Position numbers and translations under genes: made by a program. The notes under the pieces were generated by a model. The model saw only the letters and a program-made list of their open reading frames with translations. It was not told the DNA's origin and made no database searches. 64,000 nt of DNA from Chitinophagaceae bacterium (lineage in GTDB: Bacteria; Bacteroidota; Bacteroidia; Chitinophagales; Chitinophagaceae), in contig JAOAGO010000002.1 in NCBI GenBank assembly GCA_026415715.1, positions 1 through 64,000 on the forward strand, in the 5' to 3' direction. This document shows, one piece after another, positions 1 through 10,960 of the stretch (positions are counted from its first letter, which is position 1; the number at the start of each line of letters is the position of its first letter).

Positions 1-215
1 TGACTTGAACTTACTCATTAAAAAGATTTTTCATGGTTTCTTTCTGACGTAAATGTCATGTAGGCAAGGCTGGCTACTAAATTTAGAATGATATCTCAAA
101 AATAAGATAACCGTACTTTCAAGAAAAAAGAATCATTATCTGTTAAGGCATTTTAATGATTGTAGATAAAATTTCCTATTACTGAAAAGGGTATTGAATT
201 CACCGGCCCGAAAAG
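1..215. other. Window edge, no gene recognised
   Basis: AT-rich stretch downstream of the bshC stop codon. I see no open reading frame with a recognisable product and no clear hairpin with a T-run. It may hold the end of a gene lying outside the window. Confidence 0.4.
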
Positions 216-1826
216 CTATTTTTCTTCAAGAATAACAAATTCTTGTTCAAGCCCCTGCGATTCTTCATAAAGCCGGGTAAGAAATTCACGGCCCCAAAGG
301 GAATAATAATACAGAAAATTTTCTCTTCGCTCCTGAAGGGTGCCGTCTGGAAAAAGAATGTTTTTCAGATAAGCTATTTGTCTTAAGCTGTCGGCTTGGC
401 GCTTTTTTATTGCTTTTTCAATTTTCCTTTCCAGGGCCGATAATTTTTTTCCGGCAGCAGCTTTCAGTGAAAGAATATGTTGGCCCAGTTCGGGATAATG
501 TACAGAAACTTTCTCAGACAACTTAGTATAGAATGCCTCGGCTTCATTCAGTTCCGGTTTGAGCGAAAGCAGATTGTTGTGATTTTCGGAAATGAATTTT
601 TTTATCAGGTTGTCAGCAGGATTAAAAAAATCTTCCGGTACCAGGCTCAACTTGCGGATTTTTGTACCGTATTTTTTCTCAATCCATAAAAAGGAATTTC
701 TCAAAACCAACACCGGATAGGGAATCTGAAAATAAGCAAAAAGGTCTTTCATCTGCAACCAATATGCCAGTTCGCTGCCGCCACCCGTAAATACCGCATC
801 CGGAAGAATGACCGATTGATACAAAGCTCTGAGAAATACATTCGGACTAAACCTTTCCGGATGGTTGTGTAAACAGGACAGTATTTCTTTTTCAGAAAAT
901 GAGAGTTGCGAGTTCAATACCCTGAACCGGTTTCCCTCTTGTACAATTCGTTCCCTCAGGCCGTTGTCCAGATAAAACAAATTAATTTCACGGACAAAAG
1001 CTTCTGGTTTAAAGCCGTGTTGCAGCAAGGCGTCGTTTGTTTTTTGGATAATTTTACAGGAAGGCTGTTCCTTCAACTCTTTTTCAAACACGGGAATCAT
1101 GCGGGCTTTCAGTTTCGGATGATCAGGCTGCAGTACGATAAGTCCGTAGCTTCCGAAAAGTTCATGTAAGAGCAAAAAAAAGGCTTTACTCATGGTGACG
1201 CCCTCCGCATAACATCTTTGTATGAGCTGTATGGCATCCCGGCCGTACGGTAACACGCCAAGCTGTCCCGAAAGAGATTCCATAAGCTCGAGCAAGCCTT
1301 TATCAGCCTTCATTCTACCTACAGCTCCGTTTTGTGCCGGTTTCCATTCTCTTTTATCCCCTTGCAGCCAGAAATGGTTTAGTTCTTCCGCGTCAGCATC
1401 TTCGCTTCCGATAAAAAAAACAGGAACATATTTTTTATCCGGATGCAATTCGTTTAACTGTTGTGCCAGACGAATTACATGTGTTGCCTTATATATAACA
1501 TACAAAGGACCGCCAAACAAAGTATTCTGGTGTGCCGTGGTTACGGTAAACGTATTTTCCTCTTTTAGCCATTCTATATGTTGAAGTACAGCCTCGGTGC
1601 CGGGCAAATTCCTATACTGTTCTAAAAGTACTTCGGTCAGCAAGATGCGATCAGTAGGAAAAATGCGGCGAGCTTCTGAAGCTTTGTGAATACCTGATAA
1701 TGTGGGTGGATATAAGAAGAAAGGCTTTACAGACTCTTTTTGATCCAAATAATCCAATACAAGTTCTGAAAAAAAACCGGTTTGCCTGTAGGGTAATTTT
1801 ATTGCCAAAAAATCCATATCAGGCAT
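216..1826 (-). CDS. bshC: Bacillithiol biosynthesis cysteine-adding enzyme BshC
   Basis: Putative cysteine ligase that adds L-cysteine to glucosaminyl-malate in the last step of bacillithiol synthesis in the cytoplasm. The 536-residue length is normal for the family. Seen in the sequence: an AHQNTLFGGPLYVIYK segment at about residues 98-113, the family nucleotide-fold signature; FIGSEDADAEELNH at about 138-151, matching the usual ASED-hD-EE-h block; and a charged helical C-terminal region at about 450-515 that fits the coiled-coil domain. ATG start at 1826; a second ATG three codons later is possible. bshA and bshB are not in the window, so bshC stands alone as in many Bacteroidota. Family assignment is firm; the direct catalytic role is inferred from the family. 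Confidence 0.93.
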   Translation of the reverse strand: MPDMDFLAIKLPYRQTGFFSELVLDYLDQKESVKPFFLYPPTLSGIHKASEARRIFPTDRILLTEVLLEQYRNLPGTEAVLQHIEWLKEENTFTVTTAHQNTLFGGPLYVIYKATHVIRLAQQLNELHPDKKYVPVFFIGSEDADAEELNHFWLQGDKREWKPAQNGAVGRMKADKGLLELMESLSGQLGVLPYGRDAIQLIQRCYAEGVTMSKAFFLLLHELFGSYGLIVLQPDHPKLKARMIPVFEKELKEQPSCKIIQKTNDALLQHGFKPEAFVREINLFYLDNGLRERIVQEGNRFRVLNSQLSFSEKEILSCLHNHPERFSPNVFLRALYQSVILPDAVFTGGGSELAYWLQMKDLFAYFQIPYPVLVLRNSFLWIEKKYGTKIRKLSLVPEDFFNPADNLIKKFISENHNNLLSLKPELNEAEAFYTKLSEKVSVHYPELGQHILSLKAAAGKKLSALERKIEKAIKKRQADSLRQIAYLKNILFPDGTLQERRENFLYYYSLWGREFLTRLYEESQGLEQEFVILEEK

Positions 1827-2059
1827 AAAAATAAGAACTTGTTGCGAAGTGTTTTGTTTTGGTATTCCCTTTTGTTATTTGCTGAATTTAATTACAACAT
1901 TAATTTGAATAATGAATTTTTCAAAAAGCAATAAAAGCGGAGGTGGAAAGTAAGCATTGGCCTCTAACGATGGATAGGGTTTTATTGTAAAATAAACTGA
2001 AATTCCAATTAACAATTCAACAAATGATTATTCTTTATTTTCATTTCAAAATTTTACAT

Positions 2060-2067
2060 TAGTTTTG
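2060..2067 (+). promoter_or_regulatory. Putative -7 promoter element for the 2082 gene
   Basis: TAGTTTTG matches the Bacteroidetes -7 consensus TAnnTTTG and ends 14 nt before the ATG at 2082. No convincing -33 TTTG box is seen at the ideal distance. Confidence 0.45.
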
Positions 2068-2081
2068 ATTCAAATGATTTT

Positions 2082-2516
2082 ATGGAAACAGGAATGTTAC
2101 ATCTGCACAACCTTTTGCGTTGGGTTATTTTAATTCTGATACTGGTAACTTTATATATGGCTATCCGGCAAAAAGCTTCACTGTCAAAATTCAGTCTGTG
2201 GCTGATGATTTCCTCGCATCTGATGCTGATTATTGGCTTATATCAGGTAATTGCCGGCCGCTATGGCATTATCAAAGGCCTGCCGCAAGGCGAAAGCCTG
2301 ATGAACAATACCTTTTACCGCTTTTACTGGATTGAACATCCGGTGCTGATGCTTGTGGCAATCATACTCATCACTGTGGCGCACCGAAAAGCTAAAAATG
2401 CCCGGCCTAAAAGTGTTATCTTATTTCTTTTGTTTGCCCTGTTATGTATTCTGGTGGCTATGCCCTGGCCTTTCCGTATGGAAGGTATCGGAAGACCCTG
2501 GTTTCCCGGCATGTAA
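2082..2516 (+). CDS. Small four-helix membrane protein (cytochrome b-like)
   Basis: A 144-residue integral membrane protein with about four hydrophobic segments (roughly residues 9-27, 36-56, 86-103 and 109-127). Histidines sit near helix ends: HLHNLLRW at the N-terminus, SSH before helix 2, EHP before helix 3 and AHRKAK after it. Related Bacteroidota proteins are often labelled cytochrome b, but I see no established haem-ligand pattern that proves haem binding. It stands alone and converges on the phosphodiesterase gene with only one base between the stop codons, so the two transcripts must overlap or share a terminator. Confidence 0.7.
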   Translation: METGMLHLHNLLRWVILILILVTLYMAIRQKASLSKFSLWLMISSHLMLIIGLYQVIAGRYGIIKGLPQGESLMNNTFYRFYWIEHPVLMLVAIILITVAHRKAKNARPKSVILFLLFALLCILVAMPWPFRMEGIGRPWFPGM

Positions 2517-2517
2517 T

Positions 2518-3009
2518 TCAGCGGGCGCCCAGCTCTATCACTTCAGCATTGGCAATTTCTTTTCCGTGAATGGTAAATCGAATCAAGGTGCGTACCGTAT
2601 GCCAGCCCTGACGACCCGCGGCTCCGGGATTCATGTATAAGCAACTGATTTTCTCGTCAAATCTGATTTTCAGAATATGAGAATGACCGCAGACAAAGAG
2701 CTGAGGCCGGTAATGCAGCAACTCTTTTTTTGTTTCCGGATTATAACGGTGCGGGGCGCCTCCTATATGACGCATTAAGACCTTAACCTGCTCACATTCA
2801 AAAACGACTTGTTCGGGAAGGCGATGTCGAATATCGGCATCGTCAATATTACCATAAACGGCACGGAGAGGTTTAAACGATTGTAAAGATTCTAAAACAC
2901 CCGGTCCGAGATCGCCGGCATGCCATACCTCATCACACCGGTCGAAATGCTCAAACACTTTTTCATCCAGAAAACCGTGAGTGTCCGATATCAGTCCGAT
3001 TCTTGTCAG
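2518..3009 (-). CDS. YfcE/MJ0936-type metallophosphoesterase, apparent CTG start
   Basis: Calcineurin-like phosphodiesterase of about 163 residues. Metal-binding motifs in order: SDTHG (residues about 8-12), GDLG (about 34-37), GNIDD (about 54-58), a lone H in MRHIGG, and CGHSH (about 112-116). The first motif lies upstream of the only normal start codon, a GTG at 2958. In the same frame back to the stop at 3013-3015 there is no ATG, GTG or TTG. A CTG at 3007-3009 stands exactly where the initiator Met of homologues (xTRIGLISDTHG) would be, so I start the gene there. An A-to-C sequencing or assembly error in an ATG is the simple alternative. Substrate unknown. Converges on the preceding + gene. 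Confidence 0.85.
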   Translation of the reverse strand: MTRIGLISDTHGFLDEKVFEHFDRCDEVWHAGDLGPGVLESLQSFKPLRAVYGNIDDADIRHRLPEQVVFECEQVKVLMRHIGGAPHRYNPETKKELLHYRPQLFVCGHSHILKIRFDEKISCLYMNPGAAGRQGWHTVRTLIRFTIHGKEIANAEVIELGAR

Positions 3010-3097
3010 GATTCAATAAATTTACGGCAAAATTGCAGATTTTGCTTCTGAATTTTTGTCTTAATCTAATTTCATTATCGTAAAATGGTAAAGCTGT

Positions 3098-4255
3098 ATG
3101 CCATATTATTATAAACTGGGCCTTTTACCCCATAAACGACATACTCAGTTTCGAAAGCCCGATGGCGGCCTTTATAGCGAGCAGCTGTTTTCTACAGAAG
3201 GATTCAGTGATGATTACTCATTACTTTATCATGTGCACCCGCCAACGCGGATTATACAAACAGACGACCCTTTGGATGTATCGCCGCATATAGCGGAAGA
3301 AAAAATGCTGAAACATCGTTGTTTTGAGGGGTTTCATCTGAAGCCGGGCGGCGATTTTCTCCAGAGCCGAACACCGATTCTTGTAAATCAGGACTGTCAG
3401 ATTGTATTGGCATCGCCGCAAAGCGGTACGAAAGGTTATTATTATAAAAATGCCGATGCCGACGAAGTGATTTTTGTTCATGAGGGAAGCGGAGTGGTAA
3501 ACACACAGTATGGGCAGTTGCCATTTCAGTACGGCGACTACATCGTATTACCCAGAGGCACAATTTATCAGATTGAATTTAATGATGAAAATAACCGGTT
3601 GTTTATTGTTGAGTCCCGCTGGCCCGTTCGTTTTCCGAAACGCTATTTAAGCCGGCATGGACAGCTCATGGAACATGCGCCTTATTGTGAACGGGATATC
3701 CGTCCCCCGCAAAATCTGCAAACTTTTGATGAAGAGGGCGATTTTCTGATAAAAACCAAAAAGCAGGGCATGTTGTACGGCATACATTATGCTTCGCACC
3801 CCTTTGATGTGGTAGGTTGGGATGGCTGTTGTTATCCGTTTATTTTTTCCATTTTTGATTTTGAGCCCATCACCGGCCGGGTACACCAGCCTCCGCCGGT
3901 GCATCAAACATTTGAAACTTCTGCTTTTGTTCTGTGCTCTTTTGTACCCCGATTGTATGATTATCATCCCCAAGCCATACCGGCACCGTATAACCATAGC
4001 AATATAGACAGTGATGAAGTGCTGTATTATGTGGACGGGGATTTTATGAGTCGTAAGAATGTGACGCGGGGAATGATTACACTGCATCCTGCCGGTATTC
4101 CGCACGGCCCGCATCCCGGAGCCGTGGAAAAAAGCATCGGCGCCAAAGAAACAAAGGAACTCGCCGTAATGGTAGATACATTCCGTCCGTTAATGATTAC
4201 AAGGCAGGCGCTTGAAATTGAAAAAACCGATTACGTAATGAGCTGGGCCGAGTGA
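3098..4255 (+). CDS. hmgA: Homogentisate 1,2-dioxygenase
   Basis: Cytoplasmic Fe(II) dioxygenase that opens the ring of homogentisate to maleylacetoacetate in tyrosine and phenylalanine breakdown. The 385-residue cupin protein fits the shorter bacterial type. Seen: an N-terminal LLPHKRHTQFRKPDGGLYSE segment typical of the family, a first cupin-like region at about residues 105-175, and the C-terminal metal site with YNHSNIDSDE (His300 and Glu307) and PHGPHPG (His336/His339), which correspond to the family His-Glu-His ligands. No other tyrosine-degradation gene (hppD, fahA, maiA) lies nearby, so the gene is unlinked here. About 255 bp without a gene follow it. Confidence 0.93.
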   Translation: MPYYYKLGLLPHKRHTQFRKPDGGLYSEQLFSTEGFSDDYSLLYHVHPPTRIIQTDDPLDVSPHIAEEKMLKHRCFEGFHLKPGGDFLQSRTPILVNQDCQIVLASPQSGTKGYYYKNADADEVIFVHEGSGVVNTQYGQLPFQYGDYIVLPRGTIYQIEFNDENNRLFIVESRWPVRFPKRYLSRHGQLMEHAPYCERDIRPPQNLQTFDEEGDFLIKTKKQGMLYGIHYASHPFDVVGWDGCCYPFIFSIFDFEPITGRVHQPPPVHQTFETSAFVLCSFVPRLYDYHPQAIPAPYNHSNIDSDEVLYYVDGDFMSRKNVTRGMITLHPAGIPHGPHPGAVEKSIGAKETKELAVMVDTFRPLMITRQALEIEKTDYVMSWAE

Positions 4256-4370
4256 TTTGCCAAAGCATATTAATGTCTTCTTTTTTTGCGCTGTATATAA
4301 AACCATGTATCGCTGAGAAAATTGACTGAAATCTATTGCATTGTGAATTACTCTGAACCGGGTCATCTGA

Positions 4371-4391
4371 ATTATTCTGAAAAAGAATAAT
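4371..4391. terminator. Weak hairpin between convergent hmgA and amidohydrolase
   Basis: ATTATTC and GAATAAT form a 7-bp stem around a 7-nt loop in the gap between two converging genes. There is no T-run directly after the stem on either strand, so a terminator role is only suggested by position. Confidence 0.25.
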
Positions 4392-4512
4392 CAGTTATTA
4401 AAATTTTCAAAACTGAAAAAGAGCAAAATGGCTTTGTAAGGGATTGATGTATTATTTACCCGCTGAATCACTTTATGATAATTCAGGAAGCATGAGCAGG
4501 AACTAACAACTT

Positions 4513-5805
4513 TTAACGAGATGTCGGCTTTTCATTTTTATAAATTACTCCGTCTTTCATTACAAAAATCACTCTTCCAAATGCCCGGGGGTCGCTGAGC
4601 GGATTGCCATCTACCGCCACAATATCAGCTAATTTTCCTTTTTCAATACTTCCCAGTTGCTCTTTTTCTCCCAGCAAATCGGCGGCATGAATGGTGGCCG
4701 ACTTTATGGCTTCCATGGCCGGCATACCGCCTTCAATCATATAAATAAATTCCAGCCAGTTTTTGCCGTGTTTAAATACACCGGCATCTGTACCGAACGC
4801 AATTTTTACTCCGGCTTTATAAGCTTTGGCAAATGTGGCCTTTATTTTTGGGCCGATTTCCAGAGCTTTAGGGGTAACCAAATCAGGATAATACCCCGGC
4901 TTTTTTGCCGAGTCGGCTACGGCGCCTCCGGCTGTTAAGGTGGGCACATACCATGTGCCATATTGTTTGAACAATGCTATGGCTTCATCGTCCATATTCG
5001 TGCCGTGTTCAATAGAATGTACACCTGCCCGGATGGCCCTTTTCATACCTTCTGCTCCATGAGCATGTACAGCTACTTTAAATCCATAGTCACGAGCCGT
5101 TTCCACGATGGCGCGAAGTTCATCTTCGGAAAACTGGGGATTGGTTGCGCTTTTAGCTACGCTGAGTACGCCGCCGGTAGCCGTAATTTTTATCAGGTCG
5201 CTTCCTTCTTTATATCGCTGGCGCACGGCTTTGCGGCATTCATCAGCACCGTTGGCAACGCCCTGAGCCGGGCCGGGGTCGCCCATCAGTTCCCTGCGAT
5301 AGCCATTGGTAGGGTCTGCATGTCCGCCGGTACTGGCTATGGCACGTCCCGCCGTGTACACCCGGGGCCCTTTAATTAACCCTTTGTTGATGGCATTTCG
5401 CAAGGAAATATTTACCCCCGTACCGCCAAGGTCTCTCACGGTGGTAAAGCCGCTCAATAAGGTAATTTCGGCAAATTTTACCGACTGAAAGGCATAATCG
5501 GCCGGATTCATAGTAAAGGTTTCCAAGTAGCGGTTTGGATTGGTTTCGTGCTCTAAATGAACATGCATATCAATCCATCCCGGTGTTACCGTCGCATTTT
5601 TTAAATCTATGGTTATATCGCCCGGTTGGGGTTGTATCCAACCGTTATCTACGGAAACAATCCGGTTTTTTTCAACCACAACACTCATATTTGATTTTAC
5701 TTCTGAGGATATGCCGTCAATTAACCGGCCGCACCATAAAATGGTTTTCTGCGCCTTCACATTTTCACAGAATAACAATAGGGCCAGCCCCAAAAAAAGT
5801 TTCAT
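4513..5805 (-). CDS. Exported metal-dependent amidohydrolase (imidazolonepropionase/prolidase-like)
   Basis: A 430-residue amidohydrolase-superfamily TIM barrel with an N-terminal signal peptide (hydrophobic residues about 2-14, then VKAQ), so it acts in the periplasm. Metal motifs: HVH at about 81-83 after GWIDM, a Lys in LIKITATGG that may be carboxylated, histidines in VAVHAHGAEG and SIEHGT, and the catalytic Asp in FGTDAG. These match the exported Xaa-Pro dipeptidase-like amidohydrolases common in Bacteroidota; substrate is not predictable from sequence alone. ATG at 5805 preferred over the TTG two codons upstream because it directly precedes the signal-peptide core. Divergent from pyrG. 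Confidence 0.85.
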   Translation of the reverse strand: MKLFLGLALLLFCENVKAQKTILWCGRLIDGISSEVKSNMSVVVEKNRIVSVDNGWIQPQPGDITIDLKNATVTPGWIDMHVHLEHETNPNRYLETFTMNPADYAFQSVKFAEITLLSGFTTVRDLGGTGVNISLRNAINKGLIKGPRVYTAGRAIASTGGHADPTNGYRRELMGDPGPAQGVANGADECRKAVRQRYKEGSDLIKITATGGVLSVAKSATNPQFSEDELRAIVETARDYGFKVAVHAHGAEGMKRAIRAGVHSIEHGTNMDDEAIALFKQYGTWYVPTLTAGGAVADSAKKPGYYPDLVTPKALEIGPKIKATFAKAYKAGVKIAFGTDAGVFKHGKNWLEFIYMIEGGMPAMEAIKSATIHAADLLGEKEQLGSIEKGKLADIVAVDGNPLSDPRAFGRVIFVMKDGVIYKNEKPTSR

Positions 5806-5844
5806 ATACAACTAATTTTTTTTCAAAATAACCGATTTTTCTAA

Positions 5845-7638
<1,794 letters not shown>

Positions 7639-7702
7639 TTCGCGATACACATTCTTTCCGGGCTTTGCGTTTTTCCGTGAGTCCGTTCTGTAAACTTTAC
7701 CC

Positions 7703-7710
7703 TATCTTTG
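7703..7710 (+). promoter_or_regulatory. Putative -7 promoter element for yidC
   Basis: TATCTTTG fits TAnnTTTG and ends 19 nt before the yidC ATG, in the short pyrG-yidC gap. The -33 region has no clean TTTG. Confidence 0.5.
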
Positions 7711-7729
7711 CAAACTTTAAAAACGTGTC

Positions 7730-9598
7730 ATGAATTTTGACCGAAACAGCGTAATTGGTTTTATATTGATGGGCATCCTGTTGATCGGGTATTTCATTGT
7801 GACAAACAAAGAACAGGCGGCTTATCAGAAAATGAAAGCAGAAGAGCAAAAAAAAGAAAAGGCAAGGCTTGACTCTCTGAAAGCTAAGAATAAACCCTTA
7901 GAAGACTCAATAGCCGGGATTCAGGACTCTTTATTTCGAAAACAAAACTCTTTTCAGAAGTTTGCCATTGCCGACTCCTCAGAAAAATTCACAGTGGCAG
8001 AAAATAACCTGATACGGGTAACCTTTACGAACAAAGGCGGACAAATCAAACAGGTAGAATTAAAACAGTTTTCAGGTCAGGATAAAAAACCGGTGCGGTT
8101 AGCTGCAGGGGAACACAACGGATTCAGTTATTTAATCAACACTGCCGTATCCTTGACTCCCGAAACCACAGAAACCGGGAATTTATTTTTTTCCGGCAGC
8201 GAAATAAGAACAAATCCCGACAGCAGTCAAACCATCATTTACAGGATAGCTGCACCCGACAGCATTGGCACATCCATTATACATGAATATACCATTCGTC
8301 CGAATGATTATCTGATTGATTTCAACATAAAAATCAAAGGGGCGGAGCGTTTGCTTACGCAAAATATACTGAATCTGACCTGGAAATACACGGCCTTACA
8401 ACAAGAGTCCGACTTGTCTTATGAAAAAATGAATACTCAGGTCGGCTATGTGGAGGATGGCAGTTTTGACTATCACACCATAGGCCGCCGCAGCAAAGTG
8501 ACACTTGACAAAAATATCAGTTGGGTAGGGGTGCGACAGCGTTTTTTCTTTGGCATACTTAGAGCGAAAGATAATTTTAGTTCCGGTGTGATGCAGTGGG
8601 AAATTCCTGCCGATACCACCCGAACCGTTGTTCGGTCAACCGCCAAATTACAAATTCCCGTTCCAACCAACAGCCCCGCCGAATTAGCCTTCAATTTTTA
8701 CTTCGGACCTTCGGATTATCATATATTAAAAAAATACGGTTTAAAATTTGAAAAGCTGGTAAACCTGGGCCAGGGGGTGTATGCTTTTGTACGTCCCATA
8801 AATCGATTTATCATTATTCCCATATTTGATTTTTTCAACTCTTTGCTGAAAAATCCGGGGCTAGCCATTGTGCTGCTAACTTTTTTCATTCGTCTGTTGA
8901 TATCTCCGCTAACTTATTCCAGTTATCTCAGCGGCGCTAAAATGAAAGCATTGAGGCCTGAACTCGATAAATTAAGAGAAAAGTACGGAGAAGATCGACA
9001 AGCCATGAGCATAGAGCAAATGAAATTGTTTCGGGAGGCCGGGGTAAATCCTCTCGGAGGTTGTATTCCGGCATTATTACAAATTCCTATCTTTTTTGCC
9101 CTGTACAGCTTTTTCAACTCCGAACCTTCTTTGCGTGGGGCGGCGTTTTTATGGAGTAAAGACCTTGCTGCTTTTGATGATCCGATAAGGTTTGGATTTC
9201 ATTTTCCACTGTTGGGGAGTCACCTGAGCTTGTTTAATTTGCTGGCCTGCGTAACCAGTTTTCTGATTTCGTGGTACAGCATGAGTTTAACGCCTGACCA
9301 AAGCAACCCGGTATTAAAATACATGCCTTATATCTTTCCGGTGATGCTGTTGTTTTTCTTTAATAACCTGCCGTCGGGGCTCACATGGTATTATACGGTG
9401 TCCAATCTGATGACACTGGCCTTGCAGTTTGTAATTCAGAATTATATCATTGACCATGATAAAATTTTAGCTAAAATTGAAGAAAACCGGAAGAAGCCAA
9501 AAGCCAAATCCAAATGGCAGGAACGGCTGGAGCAGATGCAGGAGCAGCAAAAAAAGCTTCGGGAAATGCAGCAAAAGGCGCAACGTAAGGGAAAATAA
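7730..9598 (+). CDS. yidC: Membrane protein insertase YidC
   Basis: Inserts and folds proteins in the inner membrane, alone or with SecYEG. The 622-residue product has the Gram-negative layout: an N-terminal transmembrane anchor (about 8-25), a large periplasmic beta-sandwich domain (about 60-350), then the conserved 60KD_IMP membrane core (about 370-590) with segments such as FIRLLISPLTYSS, AGVNPLGGCIPALLQIPIFF and GLTWYYTVSNLM. The C-terminus is long, Lys/Gln-rich and helical (about 585-622), as expected for a cytoplasmic ribosome-contacting tail. Stands in its usual essential-gene setting downstream of pyrG. Confidence 0.97.
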   Translation: MNFDRNSVIGFILMGILLIGYFIVTNKEQAAYQKMKAEEQKKEKARLDSLKAKNKPLEDSIAGIQDSLFRKQNSFQKFAIADSSEKFTVAENNLIRVTFTNKGGQIKQVELKQFSGQDKKPVRLAAGEHNGFSYLINTAVSLTPETTETGNLFFSGSEIRTNPDSSQTIIYRIAAPDSIGTSIIHEYTIRPNDYLIDFNIKIKGAERLLTQNILNLTWKYTALQQESDLSYEKMNTQVGYVEDGSFDYHTIGRRSKVTLDKNISWVGVRQRFFFGILRAKDNFSSGVMQWEIPADTTRTVVRSTAKLQIPVPTNSPAELAFNFYFGPSDYHILKKYGLKFEKLVNLGQGVYAFVRPINRFIIIPIFDFFNSLLKNPGLAIVLLTFFIRLLISPLTYSSYLSGAKMKALRPELDKLREKYGEDRQAMSIEQMKLFREAGVNPLGGCIPALLQIPIFFALYSFFNSEPSLRGAAFLWSKDLAAFDDPIRFGFHFPLLGSHLSLFNLLACVTSFLISWYSMSLTPDQSNPVLKYMPYIFPVMLLFFFNNLPSGLTWYYTVSNLMTLALQFVIQNYIIDHDKILAKIEENRKKPKAKSKWQERLEQMQEQQKKLREMQQKAQRKGK

Positions 9599-9705
9599 AA
9601 ATTAACGATATAAAACACGTTGATAAAAATAGGGAAAGAGTGAATAAACGCAACGTTACCTCCGGCATTATCGTCAATCATTTTAAAATCAGAAATCAAA
9701 AAAAA

Positions 9706-10365
9706 ATGAAAAACATAAAATTCCACATGTTGTTTCTTTTCGGCCTGATGTTTTCCGTTTACATGGAAGCACAACGACGGCTGACGGAGGCAACAATTAC
9801 CTATAATATCCTGATAAATACGAGCAACGGAAACCCACAGGCCGCCGATGTGCTGGACGGTGCTACCAGCGTTATTTATCTTAAAGGAAATTCCAGCCGC
9901 TCGGAGATGATCAGCTCATTAGGAACTCAGGCTACCTTAATTGACGGAAAAACCGGTGAAGTGACGGTATTGAAAGTTTACGGCGACCAGAAATACATGA
10001 TTAAAATGACACCCGAAGAATGGAAATCTTTCAATAAAAAGTATGAAGGTATAACGTTTACGTATCTGGATGAGTACAAAACGATAGCCGGATACAAATG
10101 TCAGAAAGCTATAGGAAAAATGAGCGACAGCACTACATTTACCGTTTTTTTTACCAGAGAATTGCAACCGGTGAATAAAGATTTTCAATACATCCACAAA
10201 AACCTTCCCGGCCTGGCCATGGAATATGAAGCTTCTTTGGGAAAAACGCAGGTCATTTATACGGTTTCATCCATTAATTTCAATCCTGTTCCTCTGTCAA
10301 AATTTGACCTGCCGAAATCAGGTTACAGAATTATGACATTTGAAGAAAGTCAGCGGGGATACTAA
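9706..10365 (+). CDS. Secreted GLPGLI/DUF4412-like protein
   Basis: A 219-residue exported protein with a signal peptide (hydrophobic about 4-20, cleavage near MEAQR). The body resembles the beta-rich GLPGLI/DUF4412-type proteins of Bacteroidota: an early strand TEATITYNI, a KYEGITFTYLDEYKTIAGYK block (an AGYKC-like motif), and NLPGLAMEY, close to the family GLPGLI signature. Function unknown; such proteins are thought to be periplasmic or outer-membrane associated. The frame is open to 9640, but the ATG at 9706 starts the signal peptide, so I choose it. About 107 bp downstream of yidC on the same strand. Confidence 0.7.
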   Translation: MKNIKFHMLFLFGLMFSVYMEAQRRLTEATITYNILINTSNGNPQAADVLDGATSVIYLKGNSSRSEMISSLGTQATLIDGKTGEVTVLKVYGDQKYMIKMTPEEWKSFNKKYEGITFTYLDEYKTIAGYKCQKAIGKMSDSTTFTVFFTRELQPVNKDFQYIHKNLPGLAMEYEASLGKTQVIYTVSSINFNPVPLSKFDLPKSGYRIMTFEESQRGY

Positions 10366-10379
10366 ACGATAACAAATAG

Positions 10380-10727
10380 TTATTTAATTGTGCTGACACG
10401 GATTTGGATGTTGTCAATCACAATTTTCTTCTTCAAAGGAATGACAATCGTATTATTTCCTTTCGGATAGTTAATAGTGGTATTCAGTTGAATATACTTT
10501 TTTTCCGGATTGCTGAAAATCTGATTGCCTTTGAATTTATAACCTGACTTTAAGGAAAAACCGGGAACAAAATTTTTCCGTGCCGAAAGAAAATTAGAGG
10601 CTTTTTTGGTACTTCCTTTTTTTCCTTCGCCGAGAGTGGCATAGGAAATGGCGGGAGGCAGACACAACATGAAAAATACTGTGACCCCGGGGATTACTGA
10701 TTTTAATATTTTGGAATTTTTTGTCAC
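10380..10727 (-). CDS. Small exported protein, unknown function
   Basis: I do not recognise this 115-residue product. It has a basic N-terminus, a hydrophobic segment (about 11-29, VIPGVTVFFMLCLPPAISY) and an Ala-Thr-Leu site consistent with a signal peptide. The remainder is very basic (many Lys) and predicted beta-rich, with VIPLKKKIVIDNIQIRVST at the end. It converges on the preceding + gene with 14 bp between stops. The upstream gap to 10961 is strongly AT-rich and must hold promoters for both this gene and the divergent TPR gene. Confidence 0.5.
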   Translation of the reverse strand: MTKNSKILKSVIPGVTVFFMLCLPPAISYATLGEGKKGSTKKASNFLSARKNFVPGFSLKSGYKFKGNQIFSNPEKKYIQLNTTINYPKGNNTIVIPLKKKIVIDNIQIRVSTIK

Positions 10728-10960
10728 AACAGCAAAATTATAATAAAAAAATGAAATATTCTGAATTTTTTTGTTAGACTTTACAATATTATTAACGTTT
10801 AATAACCCCGATTGTTACAAATTTTTTAACGAAAAAATGAGCTTCTTTTGCACAATTGTGGAAAAATAACCTTTTTTATCCGCTGAATTTTCATAACTTG
10901 TTGATTGAAAAGAGCTTTCAGAAGATGACGCAATAATTAAAAATTAATTAAATTTTGTAT

